From positions 1 to 39,731 of the IMG/VR virus record IMGVR_UViG_3300035097_000032: a DNA stretch of 39,731 nucleotides. The stretch is one strand, 5' to 3'. This document shows, in pieces, positions 30,860 through 39,175 of this stretch (the stretch's first letter is position 1; every line of letters starts with the position of its first letter). Source of the stretch: a virus. Made by a program: the position numbers and the translations under genes. The notes beneath the pieces were generated by a model. The model saw nothing but the letters and a program-made list of their open reading frames with translations. It was not told the DNA's origin and did no database searches.

Positions 30860-32818
30860 ATGTTAAAAGAATTAAGACTTGAAAGATTTAAAAAATTTAA
30901 AGATTTAAGAATCTTTTTCTCTCCCTTTACAGTCTTAATGGGAGAAAATAGCAGCGGAAAAACATCAATTCTCCAAGCACTCAATTTAGCTCTAATTAGT
31001 TTGCACAGTTATAAGCTTGTCGAGTCTGATGGAAGAAATGTAAAAATTCGCCCTAAGGGAGTAGGTTTAACAAAACTCCCTGGTTTCGATCTATCAGACT
31101 TTAGAGATGTGTATTATGCAAGAATTTCACGCGCCACCCGCGTTGCAGCCGCAGAGCAAATAAAATTTGGCGCTAATTTATTGTTAACCGATGAAAAGGA
31201 CAATAAATATCAACTCCGATTAAATTCGCTTTTTGGGGCGTTTAATATCAGCTGTGCCTCCTCTCCAGAAGACTTGCCGAACACACCAACGCTTCAAGAT
31301 AAACCTCCCTTATTCATTTCAGGCTTTGTTGGGCTAAGTGCTGTAGAAGAAAGGATTTTTCCCGTTGCGCTACAGGATCGCTTACGACTAGGAAATGTAA
31401 GCGCTGTTATTCGCAATCTAGTTTTTGATATGAAAGAAAATGCTGAACCTGAATATCAAAGGCTAAAGAAAAGAATGGAGGATGATTTTGACTTTCATTT
31501 GGATACCATTGAATTTAATGAAGAAAAAGATTTATATGTTACGGCTCAGTATAGCGAACTCTGTGAGGAAAAAAATCTTTCATTAGATTTCAGTTCGTCA
31601 GGGAGCGGTTTCATGCAAATTCTACAAATTTTAGCTCCAATTTATCGCTTCTGTCCTAGTCATTCGGATATTGTATTATTAGATGAACCAGACGCTCATC
31701 TGCATCCTAATTTACAAACTACATTAGCAAGTAGTCTAAGAAAAATAAGAGAAGAGTTAGGAATTCAGATTATTATTTCTACACATTCAACTTCAATTAT
31801 TCGGTCGGCCTCGCCGAGTGAGGTTGTGCCTATTTCTGCCAAAGCAAGAATTTGTAAGCCATTAACTGCACAGTCAGAACTTGATGAAGAAATAAGAGCC
31901 AAAATAGACTCTTACCACCTAGCAAAATCAGTCATTAGCGGAAAACTAGTTTTCATAGAAGATTTAAATACTTCAGTTTTGGAAAGATTTGATGAAGTTT
32001 TAAACAAAAAAGTATTTAAGGGAGCTAACACTTCACCAATAATTCGTGGGCGCGGCAAAACTGATCGAGTTCCTTTTCAAATCAGGGAAATTATTAGAGA
32101 GGTCTCCGGCGAAGAAGTAGAAGTAATATTTGTTAGGGATGGGGATGGATTACCCCCTGATTGGAGAGAAAGGCTATCGAATTTTGCAAATGAAAGAAAT
32201 GTGAGGCTTTGCATTTTAGATGGGTTTGAAATCGAGAGCTACCTTTTAAATCCAAATCTCATTTTAAGAACAATCCAGAATAAATACGATGATACTCGCG
32301 GTTTAACCAGTGAATCGTTGACTGAGAAAATCACAGAATTATTAAAAAACACTATTACACTCGCAAAATACAATTATAGAGATGACCTTGAAGAAGAAAT
32401 TAGACAAGTTTCCCTCCTTCTAAACTTAGATGAATATAGAAATCCTCAGGTGATACAAAGCGAAGTTAGAAGCTGGTGTGAAAGATTAGAAAACCTTAAT
32501 ACCTTAGGCGAATTACGGAAATACGGTAAGGGAAAAGAAACTCTGAAAGATCTTTTTCAGTGGCTAGCAGAATTTGGTATAAATCTTTCTGTCGGGAGCC
32601 TAATTAAAGAGTTACTGGAAGAAGATTCACCTCCTGAAATCCCAGCAATTTTAGATCTTTTACAATCTAATGAAAGCCGCGAAAACCCTGAAGGTGCAAC
32701 GCCCTATGATAAAGAACAATCGGCAGATGATGAAATAGACGTTGTTAAAATAATAGAGTCAACTGTGATCGGTGAAACTCAGCCAGACTTATTTTCAGGT
32801 ATAAGCGAAGCGCCCTAA
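30860..32818 (+). CDS. OLD-like AAA ATPase with TOPRIM-type nuclease domain
   Basis: A 652-residue protein from the ATG at 30860; an upstream GTG would run through the immA fragment. The N-terminal part is an SMC/ABC-type ATPase: Walker A GENSSGKTS (28-36), signature SSGSG (246-250), Walker B IVLLDEPDAHLHP (271-283) and H-loop ISTHSTS (306-312). After residue 360 a TOPRIM-like part follows: LVFIEDLNT with E367, VIFVRDGDG with D427/D429, and DGFEIESYLL. Overcoming-lysogenization-defect (OLD) and GajA nucleases share this layout and act in phage defence. The first acidic motif reads IEDLN instead of VEG, so nuclease activity is not certain. No GajB or AriB-like partner is adjacent. It starts the defence block. 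Confidence 0.7.
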   Translation: MLKELRLERFKKFKDLRIFFSPFTVLMGENSSGKTSILQALNLALISLHSYKLVESDGRNVKIRPKGVGLTKLPGFDLSDFRDVYYARISRATRVAAAEQIKFGANLLLTDEKDNKYQLRLNSLFGAFNISCASSPEDLPNTPTLQDKPPLFISGFVGLSAVEERIFPVALQDRLRLGNVSAVIRNLVFDMKENAEPEYQRLKKRMEDDFDFHLDTIEFNEEKDLYVTAQYSELCEEKNLSLDFSSSGSGFMQILQILAPIYRFCPSHSDIVLLDEPDAHLHPNLQTTLASSLRKIREELGIQIIISTHSTSIIRSASPSEVVPISAKARICKPLTAQSELDEEIRAKIDSYHLAKSVISGKLVFIEDLNTSVLERFDEVLNKKVFKGANTSPIIRGRGKTDRVPFQIREIIREVSGEEVEVIFVRDGDGLPPDWRERLSNFANERNVRLCILDGFEIESYLLNPNLILRTIQNKYDDTRGLTSESLTEKITELLKNTITLAKYNYRDDLEEEIRQVSLLLNLDEYRNPQVIQSEVRSWCERLENLNTLGELRKYGKGKETLKDLFQWLAEFGINLSVGSLIKELLEEDSPPEIPAILDLLQSNESRENPEGATPYDKEQSADDEIDVVKIIESTVIGETQPDLFSGISEAP

Positions 32819-32939
32819 TAAACTTAGAAAAGGCAAGAGCAGGCTTTATTTTATAACAAGAGCTCAAATGAAAGTAGAATTTTAGATATTATTTGAAATT
32901 TTCTATTGATCTTGTAAATTTATAGTAGAGGTTTTTATT

Positions 32940-33863
32940 TTGACTAAAAGCGCCGCAAGCCTGAAAAAAAGAAAAGCAAATGAAGAAGTCGCAGAAACCG
33001 GCAAAAATGAAGAGTCGGCCATCTCCGCTTTTTTGAATCGTATTATCTGCGGCGATTCTTTGGAAGTCTTGCGCCTAATGCCGGATAATTCCGTCGATTT
33101 AATTGTCACCTCCCCGCCGTATGCAGACCAGAGAAAAAAAACTTACGGCGGCATTCATCCTGATAAATATGTAGAATGGTTTCTGTCAATTTCGGAAGAA
33201 CTCAAAAGAGTCTTGAAGGACGACGGTTCGTTCATTTTGAATATCAAGGAAAAAGTTGTTGATGGCGAGCGGCACACTTATGTTCTGGAGCTGATCCTTG
33301 GACTTAAAAAACAAGGCTGGTTGTGGACGGAAGAGTATATGTGGCACAAACGAAATACTACTCCCGGCAAATGGCCTAATCGTTTCCGCGACTCCTGGGA
33401 ACGGTGTCTTCAATTTAATAAGCAAAAGAAATTCAAAATGTTTCAGGATGAAGTGATGATTCCGATGGGTGATTGGGCGGATAAGCGCCTTAAAAACCTC
33501 AGTGAAAACGACAGCAAAAGATTTAACTCACAAGTCGGCAGCGGTTTCGGGAAAGACATTTCAAAGTGGGTAGGTCGTGAAAAAGCATTTCCGACAAATG
33601 TTCTGCACCTCGCCTCTGAATGCAGTAACAGAAGCCACAGCGCAGCTTTTCCTGAATCTCTGCCGACATGGTTTATAAAACTCTTCTCTGAAACGGGTGA
33701 CGTTATTCTCGACCCCTTTTCCGGTTCAGGAACAACTTGTGTTGCGGCAAAAAAAATAAATCGGCAATATATTGGAATTGAACTTCAAGAAGATTATTGT
33801 AAAATCGCTGCCGATAGAATTCAGAAGATCAAGTCTCAACCATTTCAGCCCAAATTGATATGA
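32940..33863 (+). CDS. Type II DNA methyltransferase (beta-class, N4/N6 amino)
   Basis: A 307-residue methyltransferase with a TTG start preceded by AGAGG. Catalytic motif IV is TSPPY at 57-61, and the SAM-binding motif I DPFSGSGTT is near the C-terminus (258-266). Motif IV before motif I is the beta-class order. TSPPY with SPP is common in N4-cytosine enzymes, though N6-adenine cannot be ruled out. Its stop overlaps the next ATG (ATGA) of the restriction enzyme, so the two are co-translated and the methylase comes first, protecting host DNA. The recognition sequence cannot be read from sequence. Confidence 0.85.
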   Translation: MTKSAASLKKRKANEEVAETGKNEESAISAFLNRIICGDSLEVLRLMPDNSVDLIVTSPPYADQRKKTYGGIHPDKYVEWFLSISEELKRVLKDDGSFILNIKEKVVDGERHTYVLELILGLKKQGWLWTEEYMWHKRNTTPGKWPNRFRDSWERCLQFNKQKKFKMFQDEVMIPMGDWADKRLKNLSENDSKRFNSQVGSGFGKDISKWVGREKAFPTNVLHLASECSNRSHSAAFPESLPTWFIKLFSETGDVILDPFSGSGTTCVAAKKINRQYIGIELQEDYCKIAADRIQKIKSQPFQPKLI

Positions 33864-34861
33864 CAGAAAATTTACCGCTCTTCAAATCCAAGGAAGAAAA
33901 TGAGAAAAGCCCCAGTGAAATACTTCTCTCTTATTCCAGAATTGCGCCCGAAGAAGAGAAAGAAGTAGAGAAAGAAGCTTACAATAAATTTCTTTCAAAA
34001 AGAGTTGTAACGCCTTTTTATTATGAGCGATTGATGTATTTGCGTTGCAAAATGAGTCTCAAGTATATTCTCAGCCGAAAAAATCCTTATTTACTCAAAG
34101 CGAAAAATATCTCCTCTCCGGACGAGTTGGTGCGGAGCGTAGTCGATGCTTTTATGTTTTCCCAGGAAGAAACGATGTTCGGAAACCGGCTCGAAGAATT
34201 TGCGATTTTTGTTTCTGAAAAACTTTTCGACGGCTTTAAATCCGATCTTCCGAGCGTAGATTTAGAATTCGAGCGTGAAAAGAAGTATTTCATCGTTGGT
34301 ATCAAATCCGGCACAAACTGGGGAAACAGCGATCAGATAAATCGAATGAAGGATAACTTCAAGTCGGCGAGAAAATACCTTCTAGATGAGCGAAAAATAA
34401 CAAAAGAAATTGTCGCAGTTAATGGCTGCATTTACGGGAAGGATGCCAATCCATTCAAAGAGAACGGTAAAGACAAAGAAAAAAGTTATTTCAAATTTGC
34501 CGGTCAGGATTTCTGGCAATTTATATCAGGTGACAGTGAGCTTTACAGGGAAATTATAAAACCCATTGAAGAAGAAGCATTGGAGCGTGATGCTGAGTTT
34601 AAGAAAACCTTCGACGGAAAAATCAACAATATGGTCAAGGAATTTAGCAATATTTTTCTTGATGCCGAGGGTCAAATTGATTGGGTAAAAATAGTTGATT
34701 ACATTTCTAAACGCGGTAAAAGCAAAATAGAATTTCCTGTTGTTAAAAAGACTGATGAGTGCAAAGAATATGAGGCTAGGAAAGAAGCCGAAAAAGAGGA
34801 ATTAAAGGCTGAAAAAGCTCGTAAAGAAAAAATGAAGAAGAAAATGAAAGAAGCTTTATAA
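33860..34861 (+). CDS. PmeII-family type II restriction endonuclease
   Basis: A 333-residue protein co-translated with the methyltransferase. The region YILSRKNPYLLKAKNISSPD, then MFSQEETMFGNRLEEFAIFV, and VDLEF followed by FIVGIKSGTNWGNSDQI is the PmeII-type endonuclease pattern. D134 and K149 should be part of a PD-(D/E)xK-like centre; as in the family, the residue two before the Lys is not acidic (G147). The last 50 residues are a Lys/Glu coiled coil. It should cut unmodified DNA at the sequence the partner methylates. Together they form a complete restriction-modification system. Confidence 0.8.
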   Translation: MTENLPLFKSKEENEKSPSEILLSYSRIAPEEEKEVEKEAYNKFLSKRVVTPFYYERLMYLRCKMSLKYILSRKNPYLLKAKNISSPDELVRSVVDAFMFSQEETMFGNRLEEFAIFVSEKLFDGFKSDLPSVDLEFEREKKYFIVGIKSGTNWGNSDQINRMKDNFKSARKYLLDERKITKEIVAVNGCIYGKDANPFKENGKDKEKSYFKFAGQDFWQFISGDSELYREIIKPIEEEALERDAEFKKTFDGKINNMVKEFSNIFLDAEGQIDWVKIVDYISKRGKSKIEFPVVKKTDECKEYEARKEAEKEELKAEKARKEKMKKKMKEAL

Positions 34862-35237
34862 TCTGGTAATGTCCTAAAGTTATAAAGAAACTTGGGTTAT
34901 CCCAAGAATAGAAAAACTCCAAGAATCTCTTAATATGTTGGAAAAATAAACAAATAAAACTCTACTTTTGATGAGCCTCATTTAAAGGTCTAATTTTTGA
35001 TTCTGTCTGGCGCGGCAAATATTTTTAGGGTAGACACAAAATTTGTGTGTAGGTATGGGGCTAAATGAATAGTAGACATTTTGTTAATTGAGTGGCCCAC
35101 TCAATTAACAAATCTGGTCCTTATGTGTAAAATTTATTTGAATCTGTGATTTTTTATGCTATAAGAATTAAAGTTTCAGATTTTTTATCAAAATAATTTG
35201 CTTTCTATTTGTTCTTACACGTTAACGGGATTAGTGT
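34862..35237. other. 376-nt gene-free AT-rich gap upstream of the deaminase
   Basis: No protein frame of note. It holds a CTTGGG/CCCAAG hairpin (34891-34906), an ACACAAA/TTTGTGT palindrome (35034-35048) and a 33-base perfect palindrome (35080-35112). In Vibrio AvcID systems the gene for the inhibitory RNA AvcI lies beside avcD, so a small RNA here is possible. No promoter was fixed with confidence. Confidence 0.45.
35080..35112. repeat. Perfect 16-bp palindrome with 1-base centre
   Basis: Arms TTTGTTAATTGAGTGG (35080-35095) and its exact complement (35097-35112) with one C between. Such near-continuous symmetry favours a site bound by a dimeric protein or a recombination site rather than an RNA hairpin, whose loop would be too small. 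No second copy was noticed in the window. Confidence 0.8.
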
Positions 35238-36749
35238 ATGCTAACAGAGGACTTTCTAGACCGCTTTGATTCTGAATTAGTAATCGGTTTAGTCGCGCCC
35301 GTTGGAACAGAAAAAGCCATCATTATCAATGAATTAAAAGATAATCTCAAAGCTTTCGACTATGATGCGATCATTATCAAATTGAGTGGTTTCCTCAAAG
35401 AACCAAACTTACAAAAGGTGCATAACATTCAGCTCTCAACTGAACCTGAAGTTCTAAGGATTAATTCTTATATGGACGCAGGGGATAAAGTCCGAGAGGA
35501 AATGAAGCGAGGTGATGCTTTAGCTCTTTGGGCAGTTACTGAGATTGCAAGATTACGCCCACCGGAAGAGCAATGGGGTGAAAAAAGGGCATACATTCTC
35601 GATTCGTTAAAACACCCTGAAGAAATTAAAACTCTTCGTCGCGTTTATGGAAACGGTTTTTTTCTAATTGGTATTTATTCATCTAGAGAAAAAAGATTTG
35701 ATTTTTTGCATCGTAACCGAAACATTGAAGAAGAAGATGCAGAAGCTCTCATTGACAGAGATTATAACGAGGATAAGCCAACCAATGTCGGACAACAAAC
35801 GCGTGAAGCATTTCATGTTGCAGATGCGTTTGTTAGTTTAACAAATCCAAGCGATGCCAAACATCAAATTTCTAGGGTTATTGATTTATTTTTCGGGCAT
35901 CCGTTTACGACCCCGACTATGGATGAGTATGCGATGTTTCAAGCCTTTACTGCAAAGTTGCGGTCAGCAGATTTATCAAGACAGGTTGGCGCGGTCATAC
36001 TATCGGAAACTGGAGAGTTAATCGCAGTCGGGGCCAACGATGTTCCTTGTTACGGCGGTGGTCTCTATTGGCCAGGAGACAATGACCATAGAGACTATGA
36101 TTGGGGAATTGACTCAAATGCTAAACGTCGTGACCAAATTTTATCTGATATTGTGCAATTAGTCAGAAAAAAAACTTCTAATAATGTGGACACCGATGAA
36201 AAGGAACTATTAAAAGAGGTCAGAGAGGGGTTGTCCCACAGCATTTTGCTGGACATTACGGAATTCGGTCGACCCGTGCACGCAGAAATGGAAGCTTTAT
36301 TGAGCTGCGCCCGTATCGGGGTTAGTCCCGGAATGGGGACGCTTTATTGTACAACATTTCCTTGTCATACTTGTGCGAAACATATTGTCGCCGCCGGAAT
36401 CAAAAGAGTTGTATATGTCGAGCCCTATCCCAAAAGTAAGGCAAAGGAATTGCATAGTGATTCTATTGAAATAGATGAGGAGTCTGACGATTCCGACAAA
36501 GTAAGTTTCGTTCCATTTGTGGGCGTAGGTGCAAGAAGATTTATAGATTTGTTTTCGATGGGACTTAATTCTGGATACGAGATGAAAAGAAAGAAGCAAG
36601 GTTCTATCGAAAAGGTTGATTGGAAAAGAGAAAGTGCCAAAGTGCGTGTTCCAATGTTGCGCACTTCATATTTAGAAAGAGAAAAAGCTGCGGCAAGCAT
36701 AATTGCTGAATTTTATAGAGGAGAGAAAGATGAAAAGGAAGCAAACTGA
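35238..36749 (+). CDS. avcD: AvcD-like antiviral nucleotide deaminase
   Basis: A 503-residue protein with two domains. The N-terminal part (1-220) is a P-loop kinase-like domain with GLVAPVGTEK (17-26), where the usual GxxxxGKS/T is changed. The C-terminal part (230-470) is a cytidine/deoxycytidylate deaminase: RPVHAEMEALL with HAE at 348-350 and FPCHTCAKHIVAAGIKRVVY with PCHTC at 375-379. This fusion is the AvcD / antiviral dCTP-dCMP deaminase type, which drains deoxycytidine nucleotides during infection so phage replication stalls. All zinc and catalytic residues are present. In Vibrio it is held off by an RNA (AvcI). A small gene downstream overlaps its end. Long gap and palindrome lie upstream. 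Confidence 0.82.
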   Translation: MLTEDFLDRFDSELVIGLVAPVGTEKAIIINELKDNLKAFDYDAIIIKLSGFLKEPNLQKVHNIQLSTEPEVLRINSYMDAGDKVREEMKRGDALALWAVTEIARLRPPEEQWGEKRAYILDSLKHPEEIKTLRRVYGNGFFLIGIYSSREKRFDFLHRNRNIEEEDAEALIDRDYNEDKPTNVGQQTREAFHVADAFVSLTNPSDAKHQISRVIDLFFGHPFTTPTMDEYAMFQAFTAKLRSADLSRQVGAVILSETGELIAVGANDVPCYGGGLYWPGDNDHRDYDWGIDSNAKRRDQILSDIVQLVRKKTSNNVDTDEKELLKEVREGLSHSILLDITEFGRPVHAEMEALLSCARIGVSPGMGTLYCTTFPCHTCAKHIVAAGIKRVVYVEPYPKSKAKELHSDSIEIDEESDDSDKVSFVPFVGVGARRFIDLFSMGLNSGYEMKRKKQGSIEKVDWKRESAKVRVPMLRTSYLEREKAAASIIAEFYRGEKDEKEAN

Positions 36750-36921
36750 AAACAGCGAACAAAGCAAAGAACGATGGGAATTTATAGAAAAAGCATCGAA
36801 AGAGGTTGATAGCTGGTCAGATTCAAAGAAAGCAGAAGTTTACCCAAGCAAATTTCGCAGAGAAGAGGAAAAGATAGACGTTTCATCTTTAAATTCTACA
36901 CACAAACTTAACTTTAAATAG
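36730..36921 (+). CDS. Small charged protein overlapping the deaminase gene
   Basis: A 63-residue protein from the ATG at 36730, five bases after GAGGAGAG; an earlier ATG in the frame lacks such a site. The segment ERWEFIEKASKEVDSWSDSK resembles short proteins and antitoxin-like tails with an xxVxxWxxxK helix, and the rest is basic and acidic helix. It overlaps the deaminase stop by 20 bases, so the two are translated together. It may regulate or stabilise the deaminase. No family is established. Confidence 0.5.
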   Translation: MKRKQTENSEQSKERWEFIEKASKEVDSWSDSKKAEVYPSKFRREEEKIDVSSLNSTHKLNFK

Positions 36922-36948
36922 CTATAACTTTATTAATCAGAAAAGGGA

Positions 36949-36981
36949 AGTATGGAAGTATTTCATACTATCTTTTTCTAT
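36949..36981 (+). terminator. Weak terminator after the deaminase operon
   Basis: AGTATG/CATACT stem (36949-36954, 36964-36969) followed by ATCTTTTTCT. The stem is only six base pairs, so the call is tentative. It would end the defence transcript. Confidence 0.35.
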
Positions 36982-37033
36982 TAAGAACTAAAATAATACA
37001 CTTAAATCTTTCCTTCCTTATCTTCAAAACCTC

Positions 37034-37061
37034 CTTACATTTCTCCAGCTTATGCTAATAA
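37034..37061 (+). promoter_or_regulatory. Promoter-like repeat, copy 1
   Basis: CTTACA, 16 bases, TAATAA, with an AATAAA 10-15 bases downstream. Two related copies are at 37901-37928 and 39111-39138. It faces the 20-residue ORF and the 177-residue gene. Confidence 0.5.
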
Positions 37062-37096
37062 TCCGTCTTAAGAAATAAACGAGTTTGGGGATAGTA

Positions 37097-37159
37097 ATGA
37101 TTGGACTATTGGTTTCAGCAATTAGTGCATTAATATGCGTCTTATTTGTAATAAAATAA
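37097..37159 (+). CDS. 20-residue hydrophobic peptide
   Basis: ATG at 37097, six bases after GGGGAT, encodes MIGLLVSAISALICVLFVIK, a single membrane span with a positive end. It is 36 bases downstream of a promoter-like sequence. Small hydrophobic peptides of this form can be type I toxins or membrane regulators, but no antisense RNA or homology is seen. It may also be a chance frame. Confidence 0.3.
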   Translation: MIGLLVSAISALICVLFVIK

Positions 37160-37201
37160 TAGTTCGGCGGCATTGCCGTCATTTCAAAAGAAGGAGTTTA
37201 T

Positions 37202-37735
37202 ATGAGTTTAAGAGAGTTCAGACCGGATGAAATATTATTGTCCCAACAACAGGCTGTAACGGTTTTTCGTATGTTTTGGTCTCATACCCAGGTTACTGCA
37301 AATATGCTTAATAGCAGTAGTGTTGCCTTTGCTCAAGGTCTTTTGCTGGAAGCTATCGACGCTAGTTACCGTATGGGCTATGTTGAAGCAATGTTTCGTT
37401 CTTTCTATCTGAGAGTTCCTTATGGATTAGGTTGGAACATGCCGGCCGTTTTTGGCGCGGCAAGAGGACATCTTCAGCCCGGTGCTGTTAGTAATTTTAT
37501 TAACTCATCGGCTCCGAATACACCCGGCGTTACGCCGACGAGGATGCCGGATAACGGGTCAATTGTGGGCTTAGTAGCAAGTTTTGCCTTTCGTGCTTCA
37601 ATAAACTGGTTTCGTCACGCGACAGTAACGGATTTGGAACACCCTCATATCTACGAGGCTGTTCGTGTACAGCTAGCAAACAACTTTCGTACAGATTTCG
37701 CCCTTATCGAACAGGGAGTGGGACGTGGAACTTAA
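37202..37735 (+). CDS. Unknown protein, 177 aa
   Basis: A 177-residue protein with AAGGAG seven bases before its ATG. It contains hydrophobic helices (AFAQGLLLEAIDASYRMGYV, then VEAMFRSFYLRVPYGLGW) and an Asn/Pro-rich loop (NSSAPNTPGVTPTRMPDNGS), but no signal peptide. No family is recognised. It is flanked by two promoter-like repeats (37034 and 37901), in sequence less AT-rich than the defence block, so it probably belongs to the host side of the junction. Confidence 0.5.
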   Translation: MSLREFRPDEILLSQQQAVTVFRMFWSHTQVTANMLNSSSVAFAQGLLLEAIDASYRMGYVEAMFRSFYLRVPYGLGWNMPAVFGAARGHLQPGAVSNFINSSAPNTPGVTPTRMPDNGSIVGLVASFAFRASINWFRHATVTDLEHPHIYEAVRVQLANNFRTDFALIEQGVGRGT

Positions 37736-38043
37736 TAAACATTCATATACGAGCGAAATAATAAATATGGCGAGAGACGAGAACGTCCGGAACTGAAAAT
37801 TCCGGGATGGAAGCCGGGCATCGTTTGGTAGTGCGGGCTGAAGAACGTTGAAAAGCTGGCGGAGAGATTGGTACAGGAAATTAACCTCTAAAAAGAGCTC
37901 TTTGCTTTTCCCTGACTTATCCTAACATGCCGATTCAATAAATAAGCCGCCTGTAAAATATATCTGCAACTTAAAATTTCGGAAAAACGTTCTTTTCTCC
38001 GAGCCGTTCTTTATAAAAAAGATTCAGCTTCACCGGAGAATCG
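37736..38043. other. 308-nt gap with promoter copy 3
   Basis: Right after the stop, the same frame continues open for 30 codons (to about 37831) past a second stop, which may be decayed coding sequence. The only other feature seen is the promoter-like repeat at 37901-37928. The ribosome binding site CGGAGAA of the WD40 gene is at its end. Confidence 0.4.
37901..37928 (+). promoter_or_regulatory. Promoter-like repeat, copy 3
   Basis: TTTGCT, 16 bases, TAACAT, in the same layout as copies at 37034 and 39111, 116 bases before the WD40 gene. Confidence 0.45.
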
Positions 38044-39090
38044 ATGAAAAAGATAATTGTTTCACTTACGATAGTTTCGCTGCTTCTCGCTTTAGCTACC
38101 GTTTATTTCCAAATCTGGAAAAAGCCCGCCGAGCTTAACAGCGGAATCGCAAAACACCATCTCACTTTTAAGGAACATTCCAACTGGCTTTGGGAATCCG
38201 CGTTTAGTCCCGACGGCGAATTGATTGCCAGCGGAGATGTCGGCGGCGCGGTTAAAATCTGGCGCAAAACCGACGGTCAGGTCATCCGCTCAATGGAGCA
38301 TTCCGGCGGCGTGACGGGGGTAGAGTTCAGTCCCGACGGAAATTATTTAGCGACTTGCGGCTATGACTCAAATATCAAACTCTGGCGCGTTTCGGACGGC
38401 TCGCTTTTCAAAACGCTTTCCGGCAACGGAAAAACCATCTGGGATATTTCTTTCAGTCCTGACGGAAACACGATCGCAAGCGGCGGCGAAGACGCGACCG
38501 TAAAACTGTGGGACGTTAATCAAGGAACTTTGCTGCGAACTTTTGAGGGGCATAAGCTGAATATCTGGTCGGTAGCCTTTAGTCCCGACGGTAAGGAATT
38601 AGCGAGCGGCAGTTTCGACACGAATATAAAAATCTGGAACGTTGCGGACGGCCGGCTAATCAGAACCATCTCCGGGCATACGCAGGCGGTTTTAAGCGTC
38701 TCTTTCAGCAAGGACGGTAAATATCTGGCAAGTTCAGGGGACGACAGCACCGCGAGACTTTGGAATGTCTTTGACGGCAAGTTAATACGCATTTTCCAGG
38801 GCGAGTCGGAGCATATTTATTCGGTCGCGATTAGTCCCGACGGAAAGCGAATTTTAACCGGCGGAAGAGACAGAAATACATTCGGCGAGCTGATACAAAA
38901 CTTTTTCGGCGCTTCGGAAACGCATAAGTGGGTAACGGTCAGACTTTGGAACTTAGAGGACGGCAGTTTACTGCAAACGTTTTCAGAGCATTCAAACGAC
39001 GCGTTTTCGGTCGCATTTAGTGCTGACGGCGAATGGTTTGTCAGCGCGAGTGAAGATAAAACGGTCAACGTCTGGCATTTAACACGATAA
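38044..39090 (+). CDS. Membrane-anchored WD40 protein (seven blades)
   Basis: A 348-residue protein with an N-terminal signal/anchor helix (about 4-22) and seven WD40 repeats, enough for one closed propeller. Typical repeat ends are FSPDGELIASG with KIW, FSPDGKELASG with KIW, and FSADGEWFVSA with NVW. The sixth blade has an insertion of about 19 residues (FGELIQNFFGASETHK). WD40 propellers of this bacterial type act as protein-binding platforms, here outside the cytoplasmic membrane if the helix anchors it. No enzyme domain is fused. CGGAGAA lies five bases before the ATG. Likely a host gene. Confidence 0.8.
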   Translation: MKKIIVSLTIVSLLLALATVYFQIWKKPAELNSGIAKHHLTFKEHSNWLWESAFSPDGELIASGDVGGAVKIWRKTDGQVIRSMEHSGGVTGVEFSPDGNYLATCGYDSNIKLWRVSDGSLFKTLSGNGKTIWDISFSPDGNTIASGGEDATVKLWDVNQGTLLRTFEGHKLNIWSVAFSPDGKELASGSFDTNIKIWNVADGRLIRTISGHTQAVLSVSFSKDGKYLASSGDDSTARLWNVFDGKLIRIFQGESEHIYSVAISPDGKRILTGGRDRNTFGELIQNFFGASETHKWVTVRLWNLEDGSLLQTFSEHSNDAFSVAFSADGEWFVSASEDKTVNVWHLTR

Positions 39091-39110
39091 AAATTGTTTT
39101 TAGACCTCTC

Positions 39111-39138
39111 TTTACATTTCCCAAATCCATACTAATAT
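39111..39138 (+). promoter_or_regulatory. Promoter-like repeat, copy 2
   Basis: TTTACA, 16 bases, TAATAT followed by TCC and an AATAAA, closely matching copy 1. No plus-strand gene follows in the window; it points into the antisense of higA. Confidence 0.45.
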
Positions 39139-39175
39139 TCCTTTTCAGAAAATAAATCACTTTTTAGTAAAGACT

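Noticed and set aside
36922-37033. Coding sequence between deaminase operon and promoter copy 1.
   Set aside because: Only a weak hairpin and AT-rich sequence; no frame with a ribosome binding site.
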